From JASHPR01 sp963739645 (GTDB lineage: Bacteria > Actinomycetota > Actinomycetes > Streptosporangiales > Streptosporangiaceae): a DNA stretch of 64,000 nt. How positions within the stretch are numbered: the stretch's first letter is position 1; each line of letters begins with the position of its first letter. The stretch spans positions 1 to 64,000 of the forward strand of contig CAVUBM010000049.1 in assembly GCA_963739645.1 (NCBI GenBank), given 5' to 3'. Made by a program: the position numbers and the translations under genes. The notes beneath the pieces are model-generated. The model saw only the letters and a list, made by a program, of their open reading frames with translations. It did no database searches and had not been told where the DNA came from. Below, piece after piece: positions 45,948-54,626 of the stretch.

Positions 45948-47654
45948 ATGATCAGCGACGATCTTCGCGCGCGGCTGAACGCCTGGCTCGCCGAGGATCC
46001 CGACGAACGGGACCGGGCCGAGCTCGAGGCCCTGGCCGGCGACGGCAGCCCCCGGGCGGAGGCGGAACTGGCCGACAGATTCGCCCGGAGGCTGGAGTTC
46101 GGCACCGCCGGGCTGCGCGGCGCGGTGGCCGCCGGGCCGAACCGGATGAACCGGGCGGTCGTGCGCGGCACCACGGCCGCGCTGGCGCAGTGGCTGACCG
46201 GGCCCGGGCGCGCCATGGCCGGGCCCGACGCCGCCGAGGCGGGCGTGGTCATCGGCTGTGACGCGCGGCACCGGTCGGACGAGTTCGCCGACGAGGCGGC
46301 CCGGGTCCTGGCCGGCGCCGGGATCCGGGTCCACCTGCTCCCCCGGCAGCAGCCCACCCCGCTGCTGGCGTTCGGGATCAAGCACCTGCGCGCCGCCGCC
46401 GGGATCATGATCACCGCGAGCCACAACCCCCCGGCCGACAACGGCTACAAGCTCTACCTCGGCGACGGCGCGCAGATCATCCCGCCCGCCGACGCCGAGA
46501 TCGAGTCGGCGATCAGCAACCTCGGCCCGCTGTCCGGTGTCCCGCTCGCCCCGCTGGACAGCCCGCTGATCACCCGGCACGGCGACGAGGTGGCCCGGGC
46601 CTACCTGAACGTGGTCTGCTCGGTCTCCCCCGCCCCGCCCGGTGCCGCGTGGCTGCGGTTCGTCTACACCCCGCTGCACGGGGTGGCCGCCGGCCTGGCG
46701 CTGCGGGCGTTCGGGCAGGCCGGCTTCCCGGCCCCGGACGTGGTGACGGCCCAGACCGTGCCCGACCCTGACTTCCCGACGGTCACGTTTCCCAACCCCG
46801 AGGAACCCGGCGCGCTCGACCTGGCCCTGGCCCAGGCCCGCCGGTCCGGGGCCGACCTGGTGCTGGCCAACGACCCGGACGGCGACCGCCTGGCCGTGGC
46901 CGTCGCCGACCCAGAGGCCGCCGGCGGCTGGCGGGTGTTCACCGGCGACCAGGTCGGCGCGCTGCTCGGCGCCTACCTGCTGGACGAGATCCCGCCCGAG
47001 CCGGGCACCGACGACCGGCTCGTGGTCACCACGATCGTGTCCTCGGCGATGCTGTCCAGCATCGCGGCCGCGGCGGGCGCGCAGTACGCGGAGACGCTGA
47101 CCGGGTTCAAGTGGATCGTGCGGGCGGGCGAGTCACGTCCCGGCAGCATGTTCGTCCTCGGCTATGAGGAGGCGCTCGGGTACACCGTCGGCACCGCGGT
47201 CAGGGACAAGGACGGGATCGGTGCCGCCCTGGCCATGCTCGGTCTCGCCGCCCGCATCAGGTCCCGCGGCGAGACCCTGCTCGAGGCCTGGGACGCACTC
47301 GAGACCGAGCACGGCGTGCACCTGACCGCGCAGGTCACCGTGGCCACCGCTGCGCCGGTAGAGGTGATGGCCCGGCTGCGGGCAGCCACCCCGGCCGAGC
47401 TGGCCGGCAGCTTCGTGCTGTCCGCCACCGACCTGACCGGCGGGACCAAGGAGCTGCCCTCGGCCGACGTGCTGATCTACCGGCTGCCCGGCGCCCGGGT
47501 CACGATCCGCCCGAGCGGCACCGAACCCAAGATCAAGGCCTACCTCGAGGTGGTCGAGCCGCTGACCGGCGGCCGCCTGGACCAGACCCGCCGCGCCGCC
47601 GCCGCCCGCATGGACCCCCTCCGCGAGGCGGTCACCCGCCTGCTGGCCGGCTGA
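45948..47654 (+). CDS. Phosphoglucomutase/phosphomannomutase family (phosphopentomutase-type)
   Basis: Alpha-D-phosphohexomutase, about 568 residues. Phosphoserine loop GIMITASHNPPADNGYKLYL, metal-binding LVLANDPDGDRLAVAVADPE, sugar-binding FVLGYEEALGYTVGTAVRDK and the phosphate-binding C-terminus RVTIRPSGTEPKIKAYLEVV. RRLEFGTAGLRGAVAAGPNR near the start is the family's first motif. Starts one base after the pnp stop, so it is the last gene of the importer operon; there it most plausibly interconverts ribose 1- and 5-phosphate, the role of PGM2-like enzymes in nucleoside use (inference from context). Intact. Confidence 0.9.
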   Translation: MISDDLRARLNAWLAEDPDERDRAELEALAGDGSPRAEAELADRFARRLEFGTAGLRGAVAAGPNRMNRAVVRGTTAALAQWLTGPGRAMAGPDAAEAGVVIGCDARHRSDEFADEAARVLAGAGIRVHLLPRQQPTPLLAFGIKHLRAAAGIMITASHNPPADNGYKLYLGDGAQIIPPADAEIESAISNLGPLSGVPLAPLDSPLITRHGDEVARAYLNVVCSVSPAPPGAAWLRFVYTPLHGVAAGLALRAFGQAGFPAPDVVTAQTVPDPDFPTVTFPNPEEPGALDLALAQARRSGADLVLANDPDGDRLAVAVADPEAAGGWRVFTGDQVGALLGAYLLDEIPPEPGTDDRLVVTTIVSSAMLSSIAAAAGAQYAETLTGFKWIVRAGESRPGSMFVLGYEEALGYTVGTAVRDKDGIGAALAMLGLAARIRSRGETLLEAWDALETEHGVHLTAQVTVATAAPVEVMARLRAATPAELAGSFVLSATDLTGGTKELPSADVLIYRLPGARVTIRPSGTEPKIKAYLEVVEPLTGGRLDQTRRAAAARMDPLREAVTRLLAG

Positions 47655-47664
47655 GGCCTGCGGC

Positions 47665-47874
47665 TCAGTCGGGTACGGCGATGATCACGTCCGACGCCTT
47701 GATGATCGCGACGACCTCGCTGCCCTCGGCCAGGCCGAGTTCCTGTGCGGCTTCCACGGTGATCGACGCCACCAGCCGGGTTCCGTTCGCTTCGACCTCG
47801 ACGTTGGCCGTGGCCTCGCCGCGGGTGATGCCGGTGACCCGGCCGTTGATCTTGTTGCGGGCGCTGAGTCGCAT
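47665..47874 (-). CDS. Molybdopterin/molybdate-binding protein (Mop/TOBE)
   Basis: 69-residue single TOBE domain: MRLSARNKINGRVTGITRGE, VEVEANGTRLVASITVEAAQ and GSEVVAIIKASDVIIAVPD match molbindin proteins that bind molybdate as oligomers. Start ATG 47874. No molybdate transporter is adjacent. It converges on the mutase gene (10-bp gap) and is divergent from the XdhC-type gene, which also belongs to molybdenum-enzyme biology. Intact. Confidence 0.9.
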   Translation of the reverse strand: MRLSARNKINGRVTGITRGEATANVEVEANGTRLVASITVEAAQELGLAEGSEVVAIIKASDVIIAVPD

Positions 47875-47969
47875 GGCAGGTTCCGTTCTGTATGGTTCGA
47901 GACTCGCCTATTGTGCTCTCCGCGGCCACTGAGTCGCCAAGCCGGGCACGACGTGACAAGCTCGGGTCC

Positions 47970-48494
47970 ATGACCAGCTCAGACCATGAAGCTGCCTGTT
48001 ACGTCGCGCACGGCATCGTCCCTCCCCTGGTCGAGGACCGGGTGCTCGTCGCGGTTTTCGACTCCCCCGTGGCCAGCTTCCTGCTGAAGTATGGCCGCGA
48101 CGCGGGGTACCGGCCGGTGCTCGTCGAGCCCGATCCGGTGCGCTTCAAGGCCGCGCTCGAGGGCGGCGTGGACGTGGCGGACACCGTCCGCAGCCAGCCG
48201 GACGCCCCGGCCGACGTGGTGGTCACCGACCATCACCGGCCCGAGCTTGGCCCGATGCTCCGGGACGCGCTGGCCAGCGACGCGCGCTGGGTCGGGGTCA
48301 TGGGCAACCCGCGGGTGCCCGCTCCGCACATCCCGGCCCTGACCGAGCTGGGGGTGGCGCCGGAGGAGATCGCCCGCGTGCACCGGCCGATCGGCCTCAA
48401 CATCGGTTCCAGGACCCCGGCCGAGATCGCGATCTCGACGCTGGCCGGCCTGATCGCCGACCGCAACGGCCGCCCGGGCGGCCCGTCCCACTGA
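47970..48494 (+). CDS. XdhC/CoxI family protein (Rossmann domain only)
   Basis: About 174 residues. The C-terminal signature GLNIGSRTPAEIAISTLAGL is that of XdhC/CoxI, which inserts sulphurated Mo cofactor into xanthine-dehydrogenase-family enzymes. PVASFLLKYGRDAGYRPVLV and DARWVGVMGNPRVPAPHI are in the Rossmann part. The usual N-terminal XdhC domain with its cysteine is absent. Start ATG 47970; upstream ATG 47892 would add unrelated residues. No molybdenum hydroxylase genes lie in the window. Confidence 0.8.
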   Translation: MTSSDHEAACYVAHGIVPPLVEDRVLVAVFDSPVASFLLKYGRDAGYRPVLVEPDPVRFKAALEGGVDVADTVRSQPDAPADVVVTDHHRPELGPMLRDALASDARWVGVMGNPRVPAPHIPALTELGVAPEEIARVHRPIGLNIGSRTPAEIAISTLAGLIADRNGRPGGPSH

Positions 48495-48529
48495 CCCCCG
48501 GCGCGGCGAACACCATGGCCGGTAGCTGT

Positions 48530-49777
48530 TCAGCCGGGCGTGGTGTACTCCTCGGCGCGTGACGAGAGGTAGGCGATCTCGGCGGGTGTCTGGGCGAGTT
48601 CGCTGGCCCGCCGGTAGGCCTCTGCGGCGGCGGTGTGACGTCCGAGTCTGGCGAGTGTGTGGCCGCGGGCGGCGTGCCAATGGTGCTGGCGGGCCAGGCC
48701 GGGTTCGTCGGCGAGGGCTTCGAGGTGGTCGAGGCCGGCCTGTGGGCCCTCATGCCAGGAGATCGCGATGGCTCGGTTGAGGGCGACGACGGGGGTCGGG
48801 GTCAATGCGAACAGCTCGTCGTAGAGCAGGCGCACCTGGCGCCAGTCGGTCTCCTGAGCAGACGGCGCCTCGTCGTGCAGCGCGGCGATTGCGGCCTGGA
48901 CGGACCAGCTGTTGGGTGGGTGGTGGCGCAGGGCCTGTGTTGTCAGCCTGGCGCCCTCGTCGATCATCGAGGTATCCCAGAGGCCGCGGTCCTGGTCTTC
49001 CAGCGAGACGGCGATGCCATGGTCGTCGACCCTGGCCTGACGTCTGGCGTCAGTGAGCAGCATGAGCGCGAGCAGGCCAGTGACGCGGGGCTCGCCGGGC
49101 ATCAGCCGGTGGAGGATACGGGCGAGCCGGATGGCCTCGTCCACCAGATCGCACCGGACCAGATCGTGGTGGCCGGTGGCCGCGTAGCCCTCGGTGAAGA
49201 TGAGGTAGACGACGTGCAGAACCAGGCCCAGACGGCCTTCGAGCTCGTCCGGGCCGGGCACGCGGAAGGGGATGCGGCTCTGCTGGATCTTGCGCTTGCC
49301 GCGGGTGAGGCGCTGGGCCATGGTCGCCGGCGGGACGAGGAAGGCCTGTGCGATCTCAGCGGTGCTGAGGCCCGCGATGTAGCGCAGGGTGAGTCCGGTC
49401 TGCGTGTCCAGGTCGAGAGCAGGGTGACAGCACGCGAACATGAGCTGCAACCGGTCGTCGGGGATGTGCTCGTGCTCTGGGACCGGCTCTGCGCGGCGCG
49501 CCGGATCGGCATCGGCGTGCAGAGTGGCGAGCTTGGTGGCCAACGTGGCGTCCCGCCGGATCCGGTCGAGGGCCTTGCGCCGGGCCGTGGTGGCCAGCCA
49601 GGCCAGCGGCTCGCGCGGGACCCCGGACCGTGGCCAGGTCTCTACCGCTGCCAGAAGGGCCTCAGCGGTTACCTCCTCGGCGAGATCGAGGTCGCCGAAT
49701 CGGGCCGCGAGCAGGGCCAGCAGACGGCCGCGCTCCTCTCGGAACACTGCCTCGATCGGTTCGCCTGCCGGCCCCAT
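48530..49777 (-). CDS. ECF sigma factor with C-terminal TPR extension (ECF42-type)
   Basis: About 415 residues. Region 2: VFREERGRLLALLAARFGDL and DLAEEVTAEALLAAVETWPR; region 4 with the helix-turn-helix LTLRYIAGLSTAEIAQAFLV and PATMAQRLTRGKRKIQQSRI. The C-terminal half (FTEGYAATGHHDLVRCDLVD, ALNRAIAISWHEGPQAGLDH, AEAYRRASELAQTPAEIAYL) is a TPR-like helical extension characteristic of group ECF42. Start ATG 49777, 11 bp after the DGPF gene stop, behind gagg. ECF42 factors lack anti-sigma genes and usually sit with DGPF proteins, as here. Intact. Confidence 0.9.
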   Translation of the reverse strand: MGPAGEPIEAVFREERGRLLALLAARFGDLDLAEEVTAEALLAAVETWPRSGVPREPLAWLATTARRKALDRIRRDATLATKLATLHADADPARRAEPVPEHEHIPDDRLQLMFACCHPALDLDTQTGLTLRYIAGLSTAEIAQAFLVPPATMAQRLTRGKRKIQQSRIPFRVPGPDELEGRLGLVLHVVYLIFTEGYAATGHHDLVRCDLVDEAIRLARILHRLMPGEPRVTGLLALMLLTDARRQARVDDHGIAVSLEDQDRGLWDTSMIDEGARLTTQALRHHPPNSWSVQAAIAALHDEAPSAQETDWRQVRLLYDELFALTPTPVVALNRAIAISWHEGPQAGLDHLEALADEPGLARQHHWHAARGHTLARLGRHTAAAEAYRRASELAQTPAEIAYLSSRAEEYTTPG

Positions 49778-49788
49778 CGCCTTGGTCC

Positions 49789-50142
49789 TCAGAACTCGGC
49801 GAGCGGACGCACCTCGACGCGCCCGTACTTCGCGCCCGGGCACCTGGCCGCCCAGTCAAGCGCTGCGTCGAGGTCGGGGACGTCGATGATCTGATAGCCG
49901 CCCAGGTACTCGCGGGACTCGGCGAACGGCCCGTTGGTCACCAGTCGCTCGCCAGCATCGTTGACCTGCACCTGGGTGGCGTCCTCAAAAGAGTGGAGCA
50001 GGCCGGAGTCAACGTGCACACCGGCCTGCCCGAGCTCCTGCTGGTACTGCATGAACTCCTCCGCCGAGGGTGCTCCGCTGCTCGGCGGCTGGGGCATGCC
50101 CTCGCCTTTGCGGAAACCCATGATCAGCAGCATGTACTTCAC
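49789..50142 (-). CDS. DGPF/YCII-related protein
   Basis: About 117 residues: VKYMLLIMGFRKGEGM, EEFMQYQQELGQAGVHVDSG and LVTNGPFAESREYLGGYQII (the DGPF-type motif, here NGPF) with ALDWAARCPGAKYGRVEVRP. Such proteins are the usual partners and targets of ECF42 sigma factors; their biochemical role is unknown. Start GTG 50142 behind aagggaaggg. First gene of the pair. Intact. Confidence 0.9.
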   Translation of the reverse strand: MKYMLLIMGFRKGEGMPQPPSSGAPSAEEFMQYQQELGQAGVHVDSGLLHSFEDATQVQVNDAGERLVTNGPFAESREYLGGYQIIDVPDLDAALDWAARCPGAKYGRVEVRPLAEF

Positions 50143-50437
50143 GCCAGCCCTTCCCTTCGTTCGGTGGTTCAGACACCTAGGAGACGGATAGAGAACCGCG
50201 CCATCGACACCAGGAACGAACAAATTTCGGGAATCCCGCCGAGTGAGCCGCCGCTCATCGGCCAGACGGCTCCCGGCGGGCAGCACTGCCCCGGCCCCGG
50301 CAGCTGCATGAGGCCGGCCAGGGCGTCCGCGCCTGGCGGCCCGGGCCGGCCGGGCGGAATGCTCATCCTGCAGTTGTGCCTGACGGCAGTTACAAGATAG
50401 TGACAAGCTGTCGGTCGGGACCTTTGATGGGGGAGTG
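50143..50437. other. Divergent intergenic region
   Basis: 295 bp between the DGPF gene (-) and the mycothiol-dependent isomerase family gene (+). GC-rich with small local inverted repeats and one AT-richer patch at 50385-50430 (ttacaagatagtgacaagct) that may hold the plus-strand promoter. No gene is supported. Confidence 0.35.
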
Positions 50438-51076
50438 ATGGCCACAGCCAGCCCATGGCCGCTGATCCACGCCGAGCGCCGAGCCTTAGCGGAGGACCTT
50501 GCGTCGCTGGACGACGCGCAGTGGTCGGCCCCGTCGCTGTGCGGTGACTGGACGGTGCGCGACGTCCTCGGCCACATGACCGCGACCGCCAGGATGACAC
50601 CGGCCAGGTTCCTCATGGAGATGGCCGGCTCGGGCTTCCGCTTCAACGCGATGAACGCGAAGAACGTGCGCCGGGAGACCGCGGGCACGCCCGCCCAGGG
50701 GCTGGCCGAGTTCCGCAGCCTGGAGTCCAGGACCACCAGCCCGCCGGGACCGACCGTGGCCATGCTGGGCGAGGCCATCATCCACGGCGAGGACATCCGC
50801 AGGCCGGTCGGCATCTACCGGGACTACCCGACCGAGGCGGTCATCCAGGTGGCTGACTTTTTCAAGGGCTCGAATCTGCTGATCGGCAGCAAGGACCGCA
50901 TTGCCGGGCTCACCCTCCGTGCCACCGACACGCAGTGGTCGGCTGGCAGCGGCCCCGAGGTGTCCGGGCCCGTGCTGTCCCTCACGCTCGCCATGACCGG
51001 GCGCTCGGCCGCACTGGCCGACCTGTCCGGCGACGGGCTGGCCACTCTGCAGGCGAGATACCAGGCGGCCGGGTGA
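50438..51076 (+). CDS. Maleylpyruvate-isomerase-family mycothiol-dependent-type enzyme
   Basis: About 212 residues, DinB-like four-helix fold with the TIGR03083/MDMPI pattern: WSAPSLCGDWTVRDVLGHMT (metal-binding His in GHMT) and AMLGEAIIHGEDIRRPVGIY (second His-x2-Asp). Such proteins may use mycothiol, the actinobacterial thiol. GTG 50435 immediately precedes ATG 50438; the G-rich ribosome-binding site GGGGGAG overlaps, so either may serve. Overlaps the DUF3052 gene by GTGA. Intact. Confidence 0.8.
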   Translation: MATASPWPLIHAERRALAEDLASLDDAQWSAPSLCGDWTVRDVLGHMTATARMTPARFLMEMAGSGFRFNAMNAKNVRRETAGTPAQGLAEFRSLESRTTSPPGPTVAMLGEAIIHGEDIRRPVGIYRDYPTEAVIQVADFFKGSNLLIGSKDRIAGLTLRATDTQWSAGSGPEVSGPVLSLTLAMTGRSAALADLSGDGLATLQARYQAAG

Positions 51077-51492
51077 ACCAGCCGGCCGGGTACTCGGGAA
51101 CCCCGCTGCCGCAGAAGCTCGGCATCGGGCCAGGAGACGCTGTCGCCCTGATCGGGGCGCCAGGCTGGCTGGAAGACGCCCTGGCCGAGGTGCCCGGCGT
51201 GGCCGAGCTGCACACGGACCTGGACGGCGACGCGCTGTTCGACGTCATCGTGGTGTTCGTGTCCTGGCGCGCCGAGCTGGAGGCGGAGCTCGGCAGGCTC
51301 CGCGACCGCATGGCCCCGGCCTGCGGGCTGTGGGTGGCGTGGCCGAAGAAGGCCGCCAAGGTGCCCACCGACATGAGCGACGACGTGGTCCGCGAGATCG
51401 CCCTGCCCACCGGCTTGGTCGACAACAAGGTCTGCGCAATCGACCAGACCTGGACCGCGGTGCGCCTGGTGATCCGGCGGGAGCTTCGCTAG
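51073..51492 (+). CDS. DUF3052 family protein
   Basis: About 139 residues. PLPQKLGIGPGDAVALIGAP, FDVIVVFVSWRAELEAELGR, GLWVAWPKKAAKVPTDMSDD and KVCAIDQTWTAVRLVIRREL are family-typical. No known function. GTG 51073 overlaps the preceding stop, so it is co-translated with the isomerase family gene. Intact. Confidence 0.85.
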   Translation: MNQPAGYSGTPLPQKLGIGPGDAVALIGAPGWLEDALAEVPGVAELHTDLDGDALFDVIVVFVSWRAELEAELGRLRDRMAPACGLWVAWPKKAAKVPTDMSDDVVREIALPTGLVDNKVCAIDQTWTAVRLVIRRELR

Positions 51493-51716
51493 TGCGGTGA
51501 CGCTAACCTTCACCGGCTTACAGGCCCCAATGACGTCGGCCCGGCGGGAAAGGTATACGGCGCAGCTTCCAGCCAGCCACGGCTGAGGAAGACCGGCTAG
51601 TCATCGGACCCTGGAGATCCGGGCCCCGCGCCGGGGTGACGGGCCGACTGGTTCGTCTGCGCGGGGCGACGCCGCAGCGGCAGGTATGACCGGCCGGCCC
51701 GACTGACGGTTCGTGA

Positions 51717-52388
51717 TCACCGCAGGTATGCCTTGAAGCGGGCGGCGACGAGGTCCGCAACCGCGTCCGCGCCGAGGCTACCGTCCACCTCTATGACCTG
51801 TATTCCAAGGCGGCGCGCAGTCCGCACGGCATCGTCGGCGACGAGCTGGTCCCTGCCCAGGCGGTTGCGCTGCGCCCGGTCACGATCGCTGACAGAGTGA
51901 CCGATCCCGGCAGCCCGGGGCAGCTCGCGCGCCTGCTGGAGGCGGAACTCCGGCGTGGCGACCATGACCACCATGCGCGCCGGCGAGTCGATGATTGGGG
52001 CGACCAGCTCGGGGCGCAGCCCCCAGCCCTCGGCGATGACTGGCCTGCCTGAAACCAGGGCGCGCAGATCATCCAGCGCCCATTCGAACCTGACCGGAAA
52101 GCCTGCCAGCGTGTCGGCGGCCATTTGCTCTGGAGTGGTGTTAACCCAGGCCTGTTCGGGGTCAGGACCGCTGACCGGCTCGGCGAGACGGACCCGGCGC
52201 GCGATGCGACGGTCCTCGTGGCCGCGAGCGTCGTGATAGTCGTAGTGGTAGGCAGTCAGCCCGTAACGCAGCGCGAGAATGCGCGCCACCGTGGACTTCC
52301 CAGCCCACTGGCCGCCACCGATCCAGAGCGCGCCCCGCAAGGTCCCGAACGGGTCCCATACCCCGCTCGCCAGGTCCCCGGCCACCAT
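51717..52388 (-). CDS. P-loop NTPase / nucleoside-kinase-like protein
   Basis: About 223 residues. P-loop in ALWIGGGQWAGKSTVARILA near residue 20; YHYDYHDARGHEDRRIARR and VIAEGWGLRPELVAPIID follow as in small-molecule kinases. The lid-like HSVSDRDRAQRNRLGRD is basic. The start ATG 52388 follows ggaggagagc. Substrate unknown. It and the next kinase gene are on the same strand with an unexplained 466-bp gap. Intact. Confidence 0.7.
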   Translation of the reverse strand: MVAGDLASGVWDPFGTLRGALWIGGGQWAGKSTVARILALRYGLTAYHYDYHDARGHEDRRIARRVRLAEPVSGPDPEQAWVNTTPEQMAADTLAGFPVRFEWALDDLRALVSGRPVIAEGWGLRPELVAPIIDSPARMVVMVATPEFRLQQARELPRAAGIGHSVSDRDRAQRNRLGRDQLVADDAVRTARRLGIQVIEVDGSLGADAVADLVAARFKAYLR

Positions 52389-52854
52389 GACAGCTCTCCT
52401 CCAGTCGAGCCCTCGCCAGACGGGCACTTAATCCGCGTGCGATAGCCAGCGGCATCTCCCATGCTGACAGCCGTCGGCATTCGCCCCAGACCCTCCCAAC
52501 AACTCAGTTGCGCAGCCGGGCTCAAAGGAAGCGGCCCCACACTCCATGGACGCCTGCGGCAGGACGCAAAGAGGTACTCCAGACGGGTCGACAGAAATAA
52601 GAGCATCAGAAGATCGCGATCCTGGTCTGGGGTGGGTAGAGGGAGCGCAGGTAGCGGCAGATTCCAGGAACCTGGCCCGGGTCTTGCGCGGCTTGATGGC
52701 CACCAGGAACTCCGCCAGCTTGGACAGGCTCCAGGCGGAAACGGCAGGCCATGCTCCGCTGGCCTGGACTTGGCGATCTTCTTGACCTCCCGCCGCTGGC
52801 CCAAGGTGAACTTCGGCGCCCACCCGCCCCAGCACCAGCCGGCGGCCCTGATCA
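52389..52854. other. Unassigned region between two kinase genes
   Basis: 466 bp. Short frames on both strands (for example 52461-52913 on +, containing LDLAIFLTSRRWPKVNFGAH) show no domain I recognise and no good ribosome-binding site. It may be a decayed gene fragment. Base composition is less GC-skewed than the surrounding genes. Confidence 0.3.
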
Positions 52855-53658
52855 TCATCGATTTCGCGGACCCGCACTCGTTCTCCCACCCGGACAGCCT
52901 GGCGACACCGTGACGTCCGGACCAGCTTCCGAACAGCGCGTCACGTCACTACCGGGTAAGGTTCCCTGAGCTCCGCCCTGGCGAAGTACCGGGGCGGCGA
53001 CGTCCCGGTTATCGACGATGACATCGGCGTGAGATCGAGGATCAGCCTCTGCGTCGTACATCCGCTCGGCGGGGATGTAGTAACGGCGATAGTGCGTTGC
53101 TGCCGCCTGCGCGGAGTCCATCCAGGCAGAGTCCCGGGCGGCGCCCCTGGCGAGCACCAGGTCGAAATCGATCTCAACAAAGATCCGGAAGTCCCAGAGG
53201 TCGCGGAGCTCGGGACGCAGCAGGTAGGCGCCATCGGCGATCACGATCGTGTCGGCGGCCACGGACTGCACCTCGACTGGGAACGGTGCCTGGTTCTGCT
53301 GGTCGAAGAACTTCAAGCGGATCTGCCGATCCCCACCCGGCCCGAGGGGTGACAGCAGCAGGGCGCGGATCGCGTCGAGATCGAACGCACCATGGTAGAA
53401 GCCAGCTGGGCCTGGAGGTCGTTCAGCGCGTGGCCGCTTGAAGTCATCCAGATCGGCCCGAAGGCTCGTGCGACCGTGGCCCATCACCGTAGCCGCCAGC
53501 TCATCGGCCAACGTGGACTTGCCAGCCGCAGAGAATCCGTCCACACCAACCCGAACCGGATGCGGACATTCCATCCCGGTGAACATCCAGGCCAGACGGT
53601 GGAGAACTGCCGTGCGCCGCCTCGTATCGGTGCCAGGCGCCGAACGCCGCTCATCCAC
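52855..53658 (-). CDS. Uridine-kinase-like P-loop phosphotransferase
   Basis: P-loop in VRVGVDGFSAAGKSTLADEL (residues ~36-55), LRADLDDFKRPRAERPPGPA with catalytic Asp pair, FYHGAFDLDAIRALLL, VIADGAYLLRPELRDLWDFR and IFVEIDFDLVLARGAARDSA. This pattern matches uncharacterised uridine kinase-like proteins. The start is uncertain (GTG 53658 or TTG 53676). The C-terminus after HADVIVDNRDVAAP is longer than usual and atypical, so a frame break near 52985 with the stop at 52941 is possible. Phosphorylated substrate not known. Confidence 0.65.
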   Translation of the reverse strand: MDERRSAPGTDTRRRTAVLHRLAWMFTGMECPHPVRVGVDGFSAAGKSTLADELAATVMGHGRTSLRADLDDFKRPRAERPPGPAGFYHGAFDLDAIRALLLSPLGPGGDRQIRLKFFDQQNQAPFPVEVQSVAADTIVIADGAYLLRPELRDLWDFRIFVEIDFDLVLARGAARDSAWMDSAQAAATHYRRYYIPAERMYDAEADPRSHADVIVDNRDVAAPVLRQGGAQGTLPGSDVTRCSEAGPDVTVSPGCPGGRTSAGPRNR

Positions 53659-54014
53659 GCACCCAAGCCTAGCCAAACGTCGACAGGGCGAACCTTGCCT
53701 GATGCGGCACTATGTCTGGTCGGGGAGGTAGACGATGGTCCCTTTGCCTCCGTCGGGTGACCCGGCTGGGGCGGGTCGCCGGAGGTTGGGCGCGGACGGT
53801 CGCCGCCTCCGAAGGTACCCGGCTGCCGGCACGTCGCGCCACCGCTCCCGCCTGGTGCGCTGCCCATGAATGTCTGCCAGGCTGGTCATGTAGCTCGCGG
53901 CCTGGGCCTCGGGCGGCCCCAGCGTTGCTGGCGTTCGCTATCAGTCAGCCGACCCGGTGAACGTTCGTGGACAGCGCACTGGCGTCCCGCCTGTCCCGTC
54001 GGCTGAGGGGCACG
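53659..54014. other. Intergenic region with no recognisable gene
   Basis: 356 bp between the uridine-kinase-like gene and the VOC gene stop. Open frames exist on both strands but lack domains, ribosome-binding sites and codon bias. Presumably includes the promoter of the kinase gene (minus strand). Confidence 0.35.
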
Positions 54015-54533
54015 TCAGCCCAGCAGGTGCTCCCCCTCGAACACGCCGAGCTGCTCGCGGTAGAGCTCGATCCCGATCCCGTTCGGGTCCCGGAAGTACA
54101 TGCTGTCGTCCGCGCCCCGGTCCGGTCCGAGGTAGTCCACGCCCGCCTGCTCCAGCTTCTTCTTCGCGGCCTCGAACTGGTCCGAGGAGATCGAGATGGC
54201 CAGGTGCTGCACCCCGCCGATGGTCTCCATGAACGCCGGGTGATCGTGCCCGGGGAAGTCGAAGAACCCGAGCAGGTTGCGGTTCCCGATGTCGAAGAAG
54301 AAGTGGTTCGAGCCCGCGTAGTCCCGGTTCTCCACCAGCTCGACCAGCGGGAAGCCGAGGAACTCCTGGTAGAACTTGATCGTCTCCTCGGTGTCCTTGG
54401 CGATCAGGGCGAGGTGATGCACGCCCCGGACCGTCGTCGGCGGCCGGTCGCCGACCGGATGCAGGTAGCGCTTGCGCAGCTCGTCCCGGCGGGCCCGGAC
54501 TCGCTCAAGCTCGGCACCTTCTGGCTGTGGCAT
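54015..54533 (-). CDS. VOC (glyoxalase/dioxygenase fold) family protein
   Basis: About 172 residues. VRGVHHLALIAKDTEETIKF (first metal His), DYAGSNHFFFDIGNRNLLGF, GGVQHLAISISSDQFEAAKK (second His) and MYFRDPNGIGIELYRE (metal Glu) make a complete two-module VOC metal site. A helical N-terminal extension (ERVRARRDELRKRYLHP) precedes it. Start ATG 54533 behind gggagg. Possible roles: extradiol dioxygenase, glyoxalase or resistance-type protein; not resolved. Intact. Confidence 0.85.
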   Translation of the reverse strand: MPQPEGAELERVRARRDELRKRYLHPVGDRPPTTVRGVHHLALIAKDTEETIKFYQEFLGFPLVELVENRDYAGSNHFFFDIGNRNLLGFFDFPGHDHPAFMETIGGVQHLAISISSDQFEAAKKKLEQAGVDYLGPDRGADDSMYFRDPNGIGIELYREQLGVFEGEHLLG

Positions 54534-54626
54534 GGCCTGCCTCCCTGACGTTGCTCGGCACACCCATTGTTCAACGCCGGTGTCAGGCCTGCCAGGCCGG
54601 GTCCGGCCCGGTTCACGGCGGCCTGG

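Noticed and set aside
52389..52854. Transposase remnant between the kinase genes
   Set aside because: No DDE motif, inverted repeats or target duplications could be seen; left as unassigned.
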